The notes under the pieces: generated by a model
The model's input: only the letters and a program-made list of their open reading frames with translations
What the model was told of the DNA's origin: nothing
The model's database searches: none
Program-made: the position numbers and the translations under genes
Assembly (NCBI RefSeq): GCF_024295805.1
Contig: NZ_JANCLX010000020.1
Span: 92,085 to 156,084 of the forward strand
Source of the DNA: Streptomyces cucumeris
GTDB lineage: Bacteria; Actinomycetota; Actinomycetes; Streptomycetales; Streptomycetaceae
Direction: 5' to 3'
Length of the DNA: 64,000 nt
Shown: positions 1 to 8,685 of the stretch, piece by piece
Numbering within the stretch: the stretch's first letter is position 1
Layout of the letters: every line of letters starts with the position of its first letter

Positions 1-116
1 CGCCCCCCCCCACCCCCCCCCCCCCCCCCCCCGGGCGGCCCCCCCCCCCCCCCCCGCGGGGCCCCCCCCCCCCGACGGCGTCGTGGCCCTTCCGGTTACG
101 GCTCCGGTTGTGAGCG
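1..116. other. C-rich low-complexity tract, probable sequence artefact, then the terpene synthase 3' flank
   Basis: Bases 1-75 are almost pure C interrupted by a few G and one A, with homopolymer runs of ten or more. Nothing else in the window except 55.32-55.44 kb looks like this. No reading frame or structured RNA is supported. Bases 76-116 are ordinary sequence just downstream of the terpene synthase stop. Confidence 0.6.
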
Positions 117-1268
117 TCAGTCCGTTGTGCGCCCCGCGCGCACCAGGGCGTCCGACTCGGCCAGACCCGCCCAGGGCCGTTGACGACCCCGGCTCACCGC
201 TTCGATGCCCCGCTCGTCGTAGCGGGCCGTCCGCAGGGACCACCCCAGATTGCCGCTGATGACATTCCGCATGCCGTCCACATAGGACTCCACATCACGG
301 CGTACCTCCGCTGCCACCCCGGCCCGGGAGAGCATCCTGGGCAGCCGGGCCGCGGTCTTCTCGAACCAGCGGTAGCGGGCGTTGGCGAGGCCCGCGATAT
401 GGCGCACCGCGTCCTCCAGATCGCCACCGGCCCGCTCGCGCCGCACGATGACGCTGTTGTGGACGTCCCCGGCCGCCAACTCCTTGTCCAGGGAGGCGAT
501 GTCGTTGGTGAAGACCACCACGTCATCGGTGGCCTCCCGCATCCTGGCGAGCGGACGGCCGCCGTGCAGCGCGTCCGGCAGGGTGAAACCGCCGAAGGGC
601 TCGTTGAGGTCCAGACAGGGCTGCACACCGATGGAGTGGCGGCGCAGCGCGAGCACCGCGTCCACCGAGCGCGGCATCCCGGCACCGGATCCGGTGCGCT
701 CCAGGGCCTCCCGGTGGTAGGAGTGCAGATACTCCAGCCAGTGGTGGCGGAATCGCGCCCGCCACACCGGTGAGCGGCCGGAATTGATCCGGCGCCACAG
801 ATCGCGGAAGCTGGCCAGCAGCGGCCCCTCCGGCCCGTCGTACCCGTGGCCGGCTCCGTCCCCGCCCCCGGACGCCTCCCGCGCGTCCGGGCCGCGCAGC
901 GGCTCCTCGGTGATCCGGACGATGTCCGCCACCAGCCGCGCCACCACCTCGGGGCGGTGGCCCAGTTCACCGTCGAACTGGTCGTCGAAGACGAAGTACC
1001 AGCCGACCAGGTCATTGCCCAGATCGAGATCGGCACCCCGGGCGCCGGGGTAGAAAAGCCCCGTCAGCACGTCGAACCGCAGCGCGTCGTACTCGGCGAC
1101 GGCCTCGCCGCCCTCGAAGACGCCGAACCGCGACAACCACTGGACGGTGTGCAGTCTGGCGGCCTCCGCATCGGGGCTGAGGCCGGCGGAGGCCGGAAAG
1201 TCGAACAGGGCCGCCCGCCGTAACAGCGCCGACTGCCGGGCGTGAGACCGCGAAGCACGTGTGGTCAT
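117..1268 (-). CDS. Class I terpene synthase (sesquiterpene-cyclase type)
   Basis: Protein of 383 aa, the usual single-domain bacterial class I terpene cyclase size. The Mg-binding aspartate motif DDQFD is at residues 95-99. The NSE triad reads NDIASLDKE at 255-263 (N255, S259, E263), and the conserved Arg-Tyr pair near the C-terminus is R349-Y350. These residues ionise and cyclise a prenyl diphosphate; farnesyl diphosphate is the commonest substrate, but the product cannot be read from sequence. I chose the ATG at 1268 because a G-rich Shine-Dalgarno lies just upstream; an in-frame ATG further upstream has no support. Codon 16 (bases 1221-1223) is TTA, the rare leucine codon read by the bldA tRNA. 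No prenyltransferase or P450 lies beside it. It is divergent from the LAL regulator. Confidence 0.88.
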   Translation of the reverse strand: MTTRASRSHARQSALLRRAALFDFPASAGLSPDAEAARLHTVQWLSRFGVFEGGEAVAEYDALRFDVLTGLFYPGARGADLDLGNDLVGWYFVFDDQFDGELGHRPEVVARLVADIVRITEEPLRGPDAREASGGGDGAGHGYDGPEGPLLASFRDLWRRINSGRSPVWRARFRHHWLEYLHSYHREALERTGSGAGMPRSVDAVLALRRHSIGVQPCLDLNEPFGGFTLPDALHGGRPLARMREATDDVVVFTNDIASLDKELAAGDVHNSVIVRRERAGGDLEDAVRHIAGLANARYRWFEKTAARLPRMLSRAGVAAEVRRDVESYVDGMRNVISGNLGWSLRTARYDERGIEAVSRGRQRPWAGLAESDALVRAGRTTD

Positions 1269-1507
1269 GATGCGAAACCGCCCCCCTCCATGAAGTGGAT
1301 CACCCGCGCCGCGCGTATCACAGGGCATCACGGCACCGGGGCAACCCGATGAATCCGGCCATCCTCGCGTGCGGAACGTGCCATCGATAGAGGACGAGTT
1401 GAAATGGTGCGTGCCCGTGGCAATGCCATGGGGAAAACGCGGGCGCGGAGGCTACGGAGCGTGCAAGACGCGCTACGCTCGGCGTTACCTGCCGGAGGGG
1501 AATCAAC

Positions 1508-4447
1508 GTGGCGGAGGACATGAGCCGAGACAACCAGGCGCGCCTGACACTGCTGGAACGGGAGCTGGAACTCGGCGCGGTGGACGGGGCGTTGACGGAC
1601 CTGTGCGGTACGCGTCCCGGTGAGCGCTCCGGGACCACGCACACCGGCGGGGTGATCGCCTTCGCCGGACCGGGAGGTGTCGGCAAGACCGCGGTGCTCG
1701 CCGAGATGCGGCGCCGGGCGGCGGCCCGCGGCTGCACCGTGCTGTCCGCGCGCGGTGGCGAACACGAACAGGGCGCTGCCTTCCATGTGGTGCGCCAGCT
1801 CTTCCAGCCCGTGCTCGCCGCCACCGGCGAGGAGGAACACCGCCGGATCCTGGGCGGCTGGTACGACATCGTGGCGCCCGCGGTCGGCCTGGTGGTCTCC
1901 GAGGGCGGTGGCGCACCCGATCCCCAGGGTGTCCGCGACGGTCTGGACTGGCTGGTGACCCGCTACGCGGTGGAACATGCCCCGGTCGTGATGATCCTGG
2001 ACGACGTCCACTGGGCCGACCCCGAATCCCTGGACTGGCTCACCCGGTTCGCGCCCCGCGCCGTGGACCTGCCGCTGCTGCTCGCCGTCGGCTACCGCCC
2101 GGAGGATCTGTCCGCCGACGCCGCCGGGGTCCGCGGCCTCACCGAACGCCAGGGCTCGCGGCCCCATGTGCTGGTGCCCCTCACCCCGAGCGGGGTCGGC
2201 CGGGTCGTCCGCGATGTGCTCGGCGAGGAGGCCGACGACTCGTTCTGCCGCGAGTGCTGGGCGATGACCGGCGGCAATCCCTTCGAGGTCGTCGAGCTCA
2301 CCGCCAAGATCCGTGACCGGGAGCTCAAACCGCAGTCCGAGAACCTGCCCGCCCTGCGCGAACTGGTCTCCTCGGCCAAGGACAGCGGACTCAACGACCG
2401 GCTGACCCGGCTCGGCACCGCCGCCGTACGGCTCGCCTGGGCCGTCGCCGTCCTCGGTATCGAAGCCACCCCGGCCCTCTCCGCCAGCGTCGCCGGGCTC
2501 AGCGAGACCGAGGCCACCGATGTGGTCGGACGGCTCGTCGACGCCCGGATCCTCGCCCCGCCACGCGGCGGGCCGGGCAAGCAGCCCCTGGAGTACCTCC
2601 ACCCGCTCATCGCCACCGCCATCTACCAGGCGATCCCCGGTGCGCTGCGGGTGGCCATGCACGGACAGGCCGCCACCGTCGTGCTCGGCGCCGGACTGGG
2701 ACCCACCGCCGCCGGCCGCCATCTGGTGGAGATGCACCCCGAGGGCGATCCATGGGTGGTGCGCCATCTGCGGGCCGCGGCCCGGGAGTATCTGCGCGCC
2801 GGGGCGCCCGACGCAGGGCGGCGCTGTCTGGCCAGGGCGCTGCGGGAGCCGCCCGCCCTCGAGGAGCGGGCTGCGGTCCTCTACGAGCTCGGCTGCTCCG
2901 CCCAGCTCACCGAGCCCGCCGTCACCATCAACCACCTGCGTGCCGCGCTGGACGAACCGGCGCTCGACACCGAGTTGCGCGAGGCCATCACCTACCGGCT
3001 GGCCCAGGCGTACGGCCACAGCGGCCGGATGGAGGAGGCCGCGGAGATCGTCGCCGCGGAGGCCGGACGGGCCACCAGCGCCCGCACCCGGCTGCGGATG
3101 CAGGCCGAACAGTTCATGTGGAACATGTTCCGCGCCGATGAGAAGGAGTCGCCCGCCCGCTCCCGCAGACTCGCCCGGCTGGCCGACCACCTCACCGGCC
3201 GCGGAATGGCCGAGCGCTATCTGCTGGGACTGCGCGCCTGGGACGCCATGACCCGCGGAGAGCCCGCCACCACCGCCCTGTACTACGCGGAGGAGGCCCT
3301 CGGTGACGGTCTGAGCTGGACCGATGACGACTGGGGCTTCGAGGTCCCGAGCCTGGTCGCGCTGATCTTCCTCCACTGCGACCAGCCCGGCCGCGCCGAG
3401 GACCTGTTCAACAAGGGCATCGCGGAGTGTGAGCGCAAGGGCTGGCGCGGCTCCCACCTGGCGTTCGGGATCACCCTCCTCGGCTACGCCCGCTACCGGC
3501 GCGGTGCGCTGAACGAGGCGGAGGAGCTGGCCCGCGAGGGCATGCGGATCGCCGATCTCGTCGGTTCCTCGACACCCGCCCACTGGACCGCCGTGGGCAC
3601 CCTCATCGAAACCCTGATCTGCCGCGGCCGGGTCCGGGAGGCGCAGGAGTTCGCCGCCGGACACGGCGGGGAGATCCTGCCGCAGGCCGTGCTCTGCCCC
3701 GATGTGCCCGCGGTCCGCGGCGAGCTGCTGCTCGCCGCCAATATGCACCGCGAGGCCCGCCACCAGCTCACCGAGGTCGGCCGCCGGATGGACGGGCGCG
3801 GGATGCGCAACCCCGCCTGGTGTCCCTGGCAGCTTCACCTCTCCCAGTCCCTCGCGCTCAGCGAACCCCGGCAGGCGGCCGAGGTCGCCGATGACGCGGT
3901 GCGCCGTGCCCGTCAGTTCGGCACCCACTCCGCCATCGGACGCGCCCTGCACACCGCGGCCGCCGTGGCCCACGGCTCCGAGCGGATCAAGCTGCTGGCG
4001 GAGGCCGTCGGCCACCTCGAGCGCTCACCCTCCGCCTACGACCTGGCCGTGGCGCTGGTCGACCACGGCGCGGCACTGCGCCGCATCGGACTGCCCCAGG
4101 AAGCGGGCGACCGGCTCTACCGCGGTCTTGAGGGCGCGGTCCAGTGCGGGGCGGAGGCGCTGGCCACCCGGGCCCGCGACGAGCTGTCCGCGGCGGGCCT
4201 GCGCCCCATGCAGCTGCGCGTCGACCACACCAGCCCCCTCACCTCCCAGGAGCAGGCCGTGGCCGAGCGGGCCGCCCAGGGCTGGACGGATGAGCGGATC
4301 TGCGCGGAGACCGGGCTGAGCGACCGCGATGTGGCCCGGCTGCTCTCCGGCGTCTACCGCAAGGTGGGCACCGACCGGACGGGTCTGTCCAAGCTCCTGG
4401 GACCGGCCGCCACGGCCCGTCCACCGGTGCAGAGCCCCGACCGCTGA
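1508..4447 (+). CDS. LuxR-family LAL transcriptional regulator (ATPase domain plus C-terminal HTH)
   Basis: Protein of 979 aa with the large LAL layout. The N-terminal STAND/AAA-type ATPase has Walker A GPGGVGKT at residues 54-61 and Walker B (VVMILDDVHWAD) around 160-171. A long helical TPR-like middle follows, then a LuxR-type helix-turn-helix at about 918-970 (LTSQEQAVAERAAQGWTDER...). The start is GTG at 1508, with GGAGG at 1494-1498. LAL proteins are large ATP-dependent activators, often of secondary metabolism. The divergent terpene synthase next door is a plausible target, but that is inference. A terminator-like hairpin follows at 4460-4482. Confidence 0.88.
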   Translation: MAEDMSRDNQARLTLLERELELGAVDGALTDLCGTRPGERSGTTHTGGVIAFAGPGGVGKTAVLAEMRRRAAARGCTVLSARGGEHEQGAAFHVVRQLFQPVLAATGEEEHRRILGGWYDIVAPAVGLVVSEGGGAPDPQGVRDGLDWLVTRYAVEHAPVVMILDDVHWADPESLDWLTRFAPRAVDLPLLLAVGYRPEDLSADAAGVRGLTERQGSRPHVLVPLTPSGVGRVVRDVLGEEADDSFCRECWAMTGGNPFEVVELTAKIRDRELKPQSENLPALRELVSSAKDSGLNDRLTRLGTAAVRLAWAVAVLGIEATPALSASVAGLSETEATDVVGRLVDARILAPPRGGPGKQPLEYLHPLIATAIYQAIPGALRVAMHGQAATVVLGAGLGPTAAGRHLVEMHPEGDPWVVRHLRAAAREYLRAGAPDAGRRCLARALREPPALEERAAVLYELGCSAQLTEPAVTINHLRAALDEPALDTELREAITYRLAQAYGHSGRMEEAAEIVAAEAGRATSARTRLRMQAEQFMWNMFRADEKESPARSRRLARLADHLTGRGMAERYLLGLRAWDAMTRGEPATTALYYAEEALGDGLSWTDDDWGFEVPSLVALIFLHCDQPGRAEDLFNKGIAECERKGWRGSHLAFGITLLGYARYRRGALNEAEELAREGMRIADLVGSSTPAHWTAVGTLIETLICRGRVREAQEFAAGHGGEILPQAVLCPDVPAVRGELLLAANMHREARHQLTEVGRRMDGRGMRNPAWCPWQLHLSQSLALSEPRQAAEVADDAVRRARQFGTHSAIGRALHTAAAVAHGSERIKLLAEAVGHLERSPSAYDLAVALVDHGAALRRIGLPQEAGDRLYRGLEGAVQCGAEALATRARDELSAAGLRPMQLRVDHTSPLTSQEQAVAERAAQGWTDERICAETGLSDRDVARLLSGVYRKVGTDRTGLSKLLGPAATARPPVQSPDR

Positions 4448-4459
4448 CGCCCGCGCCGG

Positions 4460-4482
4460 GCGTTCCCCGGCAGGGGGAACGC
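4460..4482 (+). terminator. Hairpin after the LAL gene
   Basis: Perfect 9-bp inverted repeat GCGTTCCCC / GGGGAACGC around a 5-base loop, 13 bases past the LAL stop and 24 bases before the next start. There is no T-tract, as is usual in high-GC genomes. Confidence 0.5.
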
Positions 4483-4506
4483 CGCGCGGGCACGTACCAT
4501 ATCCGC

Positions 4507-5007
4507 ATGTCCTTCCTCCGCCGCCGCAGCGCCGCCACGCCCACCGGGCCGGACTTCGATGTCCTCGCCATGGATCCCGGGGACTGGCCCGGCGATCTCG
4601 GTGCGGGGCTGCTGCCCGCACCGGACGGGAGCTGTCAGGGGGTCTTCCTCCGCTATGACCTGTTCGGCGGACGCGGTCCGGCGATGATCATCGGCAATCT
4701 GCCCGAAGGCTCCCCGGCCCGCGAGGTCGCCGAGAACCAGGTGCCCTTCGAGGTGACCCAGCTGCTCGCCGCCCTCGGGAACGAGGAGCCGGTGCATGTG
4801 GTGAATGTCGAGGACAGCCCGGTGATGCACGAGGACAACCTGCTGATCGTGCGCCGGATCAAGGTCTCCGAGGGCCGGATCTCCTGCGCCCAGTTCGACC
4901 GCGACGACGGTGTGCTGGTCACCATCGCAAGCTGGGACCGGCCCATCACCGACGATCTCTACCGGCTGCTCAAGCCGCTCCCCGCGGAGATGTTCCAGCA
5001 GCGCTGA
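4507..5007 (+). CDS. Conserved hypothetical protein, 166 aa
   Basis: Protein of 166 aa starting MSFLRRRSAA with ATG at 4507. No domain is recognised. The N-terminus is Arg-rich. The rest is a soluble alpha/beta-looking protein with an acidic surface and a C-terminal segment DRPITDDLYRLLKPLPAEMF. No signal peptide or membrane segment is visible. Codon use matches the neighbours, so the gene is real. It lies 59 bases after the LAL gene beyond a hairpin, and could be weakly cotranscribed or independent. The function is unknown. Confidence 0.75.
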   Translation: MSFLRRRSAATPTGPDFDVLAMDPGDWPGDLGAGLLPAPDGSCQGVFLRYDLFGGRGPAMIIGNLPEGSPAREVAENQVPFEVTQLLAALGNEEPVHVVNVEDSPVMHEDNLLIVRRIKVSEGRISCAQFDRDDGVLVTIASWDRPITDDLYRLLKPLPAEMFQQR

Positions 5008-5069
5008 GCACCGCGCCCGCCCGTCGGCGCGGAACGGGGCGCCGGCCGCCGCCTGACGCCCCGTCGGCC

Positions 5070-7103
5070 TCACTTCCCGGAACGGCGGACCGATACATCG
5101 GCGGCGCGGACGAACGCCACCCGGTGCCCGAACTGGATCTGGTAGTAGACGTCCTTGCCGCGCACCACCTTGTGGCCCGCCGGATCGAAGGTGGTCGCCC
5201 ACAGGTACTCGCCCGGTGTCCTCAGCCCCAGCGGATACGACTGCCCGGCGAGCAGCTTGTACGGTAGCGGGGAGACCGCCTGGACCGGCACCCCCTCCGG
5301 ATACGCCTCCGGCTCCGGGTACGCCCGGCCGTACACCGGAACCTCCCCGGTCCCCGCCCTGGGCGTGACCACCAGCCCCTTGGCGTGCACCGCGGTGGGC
5401 CGCCGCCCGGGGTTGTGGAACCACGCCCGCTGCCCCAGGTACCAGATGGCCGTCCAGTCGCCCTCGCGCCCGGCCACCGCGAACTGCTGCCCGGTGGTGG
5501 CGCGGGCGCCGGTGTCATTGACGCCCGTCGTGGAGTCCGCGCCGTCCGGACGCAGCCCGATGTCCTTGACCAGCGGTGCGTCCTCGCCGGGTGCGGTGTG
5601 CAGCCGCACCGCGGAGGAGCCGTGCGGAGCGCACGGCTGCCCCGGCTGGTCACAGCCGGTGTAGACCGGCTGATGGGTGTCGTAGTCCGGGCGGATGGTC
5701 ACCAGACCGCCAGAGGCGCCCGCGGTGCGCCGGAAGGGCGCGCCGAGCAGGGTGAAGTAGTGCGCCCAGTCCCAGTAGGGCCCCGGGTCGGTGTGCATAC
5801 CCCTGATGGTGGCGGCGGTGGTGCCCGGAACGGTGTCATGGCCCAGGATGTGCTGCCGGTCCAGCGGGATGTCGAACCGCCGCGCCAGATAGCGCACCAG
5901 CCGGGCCGAGGCCCGGTACATCGCCTCCGTGTACCAGGCGTCGGGCGCGGTCAGGAAACCCTCGTGCTCCAGCCCGATGGACTTGGCGTTGACGTACCAG
6001 TTGCCCGCGTGCCAGGCCACGTCCTTGAGCGGCACATGCTGGGCGATATGGCCGTCGGCGGAGCGCAGGGTGTACTGCCAGGAGACGTAGGTGGGGTCCT
6101 GGACCAGCTTGATGGTGGTGTCCCAGGAGCCCTCGGTGTCATGGATGACGATGTAGTCGATGCGCTGGGACTTGGGGCGGTTGCCCAGGTCGTGGTTGCC
6201 GTAGTCGTTGTCGCCGAACTGCTCGTAGGGCGCCGGGATCCACTCGCAGGACACGTTCTCCGGCGCCTCGACCCGCGGATCGCGCGCGGGTGACGGCAGT
6301 CCCAGCGCCCGCAACTGCCGTCTGTCGGGGGAGACATCGGGCCGTGCCCGGAGCACCACCCGCTCACCCTCGCCGGTGGTGCGCGCCGCGCCCTCGCGGA
6401 TCACCTCGTACACATCGTCCGCGAACACCCGCGCCGCCGTGGCGTCGTCCGTGCCCGGATACGCCGCCACCGCCCCGTACCAGTCGCCCGGGTCCTCGCT
6501 CAGCGGCAGTCCCAGCCGCTTCTGCCCGGCGGCCAGCAGGGCCGCGCCACCGCGCACATTGGCGGTGGCGTCGGTGCGCAGCGTCTCGGCGGACAGTCCG
6601 GTCAGCTGTGCCGCCCGGCCCAAGGTCCGCAGCCGCGCGGGGAGTTGGCGCGGCTCGGGAACGGCGGTGCGGGGCACCCGCAGGGGCCGCGCCAGATCGC
6701 CGCGCGCGTCCTCGGTGCCCTCGCTGTGGTGCGGTGCGCGGGACAGTGCGGTCTGCGCGTCGGTGAGGTGCATCGGTCCGTAGCCGGCGGTGACGCTCGG
6801 CGCCCCGCCGTGCCCGTCCCAGCGCGACTGGAGGTAGGCGACGCCCAGCAGCACGCTCAGCGGAACGCCGTACTCGGTGGCCGCCGCCGCGAAGGCGCGC
6901 TGGAGCTCTCCGCCCCGGGCAGGACCATCCGGTGCCGCATCCGGCGCCGACTGATCGGCACGTGCGGCCGGGGCCGCGGAGACGATCGGCAGCAGAAAGG
7001 CGGCGGACGCCGCGGCACCCGCGGCGCGGACGGTGGTCCTCCGGCTGGGGCCGGATGCCGGTCTGTTCGAGTCGTGGGCGCTGTCCTGTGCGGATCCTGG
7101 CAT
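5070..7103 (-). CDS. Tat-exported N-acetylmuramoyl-L-alanine amidase (amidase_2/PGRP type)
   Basis: Protein of 677 aa. The N-terminus has a twin-arginine motif (SRRTTVR, residues 20-26), a hydrophobic stretch and a likely cleavage after APAARA near residue 49, predicting Tat export. Residues ~65-250 are a helical segment resembling the N-terminal part of other secreted Streptomyces amidases. Residues ~312-460 form the zinc amidase domain, with IVIHDTEG (first His ligand), a central WHAGNW...GLEHEG block, and LGHDTVPG plus TDPGPYWDW, which should supply the remaining zinc ligands. The C-terminal ~200 residues look like SH3-type wall-binding modules. The role would be cleaving the lactyl-amide bond in peptidoglycan. 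The ATG at 7103 follows GAGGAGG at a good distance; the longer frame lacks a ribosome site and would bury the Tat signal. Confidence 0.87.
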   Translation of the reverse strand: MPGSAQDSAHDSNRPASGPSRRTTVRAAGAAASAAFLLPIVSAAPAARADQSAPDAAPDGPARGGELQRAFAAAATEYGVPLSVLLGVAYLQSRWDGHGGAPSVTAGYGPMHLTDAQTALSRAPHHSEGTEDARGDLARPLRVPRTAVPEPRQLPARLRTLGRAAQLTGLSAETLRTDATANVRGGAALLAAGQKRLGLPLSEDPGDWYGAVAAYPGTDDATAARVFADDVYEVIREGAARTTGEGERVVLRARPDVSPDRRQLRALGLPSPARDPRVEAPENVSCEWIPAPYEQFGDNDYGNHDLGNRPKSQRIDYIVIHDTEGSWDTTIKLVQDPTYVSWQYTLRSADGHIAQHVPLKDVAWHAGNWYVNAKSIGLEHEGFLTAPDAWYTEAMYRASARLVRYLARRFDIPLDRQHILGHDTVPGTTAATIRGMHTDPGPYWDWAHYFTLLGAPFRRTAGASGGLVTIRPDYDTHQPVYTGCDQPGQPCAPHGSSAVRLHTAPGEDAPLVKDIGLRPDGADSTTGVNDTGARATTGQQFAVAGREGDWTAIWYLGQRAWFHNPGRRPTAVHAKGLVVTPRAGTGEVPVYGRAYPEPEAYPEGVPVQAVSPLPYKLLAGQSYPLGLRTPGEYLWATTFDPAGHKVVRGKDVYYQIQFGHRVAFVRAADVSVRRSGK

Positions 7104-7336
7104 GGCAGCCTCCTCAAGGCGGGCCGAGCACGAGCCGGGCCACTCAGAGGTATCCGCTGCCGGGTCATCCGTCAATCAGATGCGCCCAGACGGGTGTTCG
7201 CACGTCAGCCGCCTGCGGCGCGGCCCCCGTCCCCACCGGTGGCGCCCCCCCCCGGGATCGTGGGCCGCCCGCGGGGTGTTCGCACGGCCGCCGCGGGGGG
7301 CGCGCCCCCGGCCCCGCCCGGGCCCGCGCCCCGCGG

Positions 7337-8440
7337 TCATCGTGTGCCGACCGCGGCCCGCACCGCACGGCGGGCCAGCGCACAGTCGTCGTGCAGCCGG
7401 CGCAGCAGCAGCCGCTGCTCCTCTCCCGCCGGGATCGCGCCCGGCACCACCGGGGCCGGGTCCTGCATGGTGCGCTGCACGGCGGTCTCGTACTGGCGGA
7501 TCTCCCGGGTCAGCACCAGCATCAGGTTCACCAGGAAGGAGTCCCGTGCCGCCGGACCGGCCGCCTGCGCGAGCTGGCTGATCTGCCGTCGGGCCGCCGG
7601 GGCATCACCCAGCACCGTCCACAGCGTGGCCAGGTCATAGCCGGGCAGGTACCAGCCCGCGTGGTCCCAGTCGAGCAGCACCGCGCCCGAGGGGGACAGC
7701 AGGACATTGTTCAACAGGGCGTCACCGTGGCAGAACTGCCCGGGAGCCTGGCGTCCGGGGGCGTGCGAGAGACCCAGCAGCAGCTTCTGCAGATCACCCA
7801 TGTCCCGGTCGGTCAGCAGCCCCAGCTCGTGATAGCGCGACAGCCGGGCCGCGTAGTCGAGCGGGGCGTCGAACAGATCGGCCGGCGGCCGCCATTGGTT
7901 GATCCGGCAGATGGCGCTCAGCGCGGCCCGGATGTCGGCCCGCTGCGGCGGCTCGGTGGGGTGGCGCTGGGTGGCGGCGATACGACCGGGCATCCGCTCG
8001 ATGACCAGTGCGCAGTTGTCCGGGTCCGCCGCGATCAGCCGGGGCACCCGTACGGGCGGCCGCTGACGCACGAACGCCCGGTACATCGCTATCTCCCTGC
8101 GGAACCGCTCGGCCCACGCCGGGGAGTGGTCCAGGAGGCACTTGGCGACCGCGGTGGAGCGGCCGGTGGTGCCCACCAGGAGCACGCTCCGTCCGCTGCG
8201 CCGCAGCACCTGCACCGGATTGAACTCCGGACAGATGCGATGGACCGAGGCGATCGCGGTGCGCAGCTGCGCACCCTGGGGTCCGGACACGTCGAGTCTC
8301 CCGCGGGGCGGCACAGGGCCGAGAGCAGCGGTCCGCCGGGCGCGGCCGCTGTGGGAGGGATCGAGGTACGGCCCGGTGCCGGGCAGCTGCCGCCGGTACG
8401 GCCGGGGTGGGGCGGACACGGAGGACGACGCTGCGTACAT
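7337..8440 (-). CDS. APH-fold phosphotransferase
   Basis: Protein of 367 aa. The Brenner motif HGDALLNN (H238, D240, N245) and the downstream metal-binding LLDWDHAG (D257) are the aminoglycoside/choline/homoserine kinase-fold signatures. An ATP-site lysine sits in VAKCLLDH. APH-fold enzymes phosphorylate hydroxyls of small molecules or antibiotics; the substrate cannot be assigned here. The start at ATG 8440 (MYAASSSVS) has AAGGGA upstream. The first ~55 residues are low-complexity and probably disordered. It is divergent from the NsdA-like regulator across an intergenic region with two copies of one palindrome. The 233-base gap to the amidase start holds C-runs and no gene. Confidence 0.78.
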   Translation of the reverse strand: MYAASSSVSAPPRPYRRQLPGTGPYLDPSHSGRARRTAALGPVPPRGRLDVSGPQGAQLRTAIASVHRICPEFNPVQVLRRSGRSVLLVGTTGRSTAVAKCLLDHSPAWAERFRREIAMYRAFVRQRPPVRVPRLIAADPDNCALVIERMPGRIAATQRHPTEPPQRADIRAALSAICRINQWRPPADLFDAPLDYAARLSRYHELGLLTDRDMGDLQKLLLGLSHAPGRQAPGQFCHGDALLNNVLLSPSGAVLLDWDHAGWYLPGYDLATLWTVLGDAPAARRQISQLAQAAGPAARDSFLVNLMLVLTREIRQYETAVQRTMQDPAPVVPGAIPAGEEQRLLLRRLHDDCALARRAVRAAVGTR

Positions 8441-8485
8441 GGGCGAGACAGATCCCTTCGTGTGCCGACGAATGCGTACGTTCCC

Positions 8486-8649
8486 GGCCCCGTGACGGGG
8501 CCGCACCCTGGGGAATGCGGTCGATTCCGCTCGATCCGCCACCGGGCCGGGTAACGCGCTTCTACATCACACCCGCGCGCGGGTGGCACACCATCTGGCG
8601 GACCCTGGCGAACCCTGGCGAATAGTCGCACGGCCCGTGACGGGGCCGT
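8486..8649. promoter_or_regulatory. Pair of near-identical palindromes in a divergent promoter region
   Basis: GGCCCCGTGACGGGGCC at 8486-8502 and a near copy, extended to ACGGCCC-GTGACG-GGGCCGT, at 8630-8649. One lies ~46 bases upstream of the phosphotransferase start and the other ~36 bases upstream of the NsdA-like start. A 10-base direct repeat (three units ending in CTGGCG) occupies 8591-8620 between them. The symmetric placement suggests operators for a dimeric regulator, perhaps the adjacent one. Confidence 0.5.
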
Positions 8650-8685
8650 TACTGTCGAGCCAGCCGAGGAACCTGGGGGCTTGAC

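Noticed and set aside
1328..4015. 895-codon minus-strand frame opposite the LAL gene
   Set aside because: Low-complexity translation with no motifs; the plus-strand LAL protein has clear Walker and HTH motifs and a ribosome site.
7230..7336. C/G-run region between the phosphotransferase and amidase genes considered as a terminator or artefact
   Set aside because: Runs of up to nine C are present but no clean hairpin is resolved and no gene is affected, so nothing is claimed.
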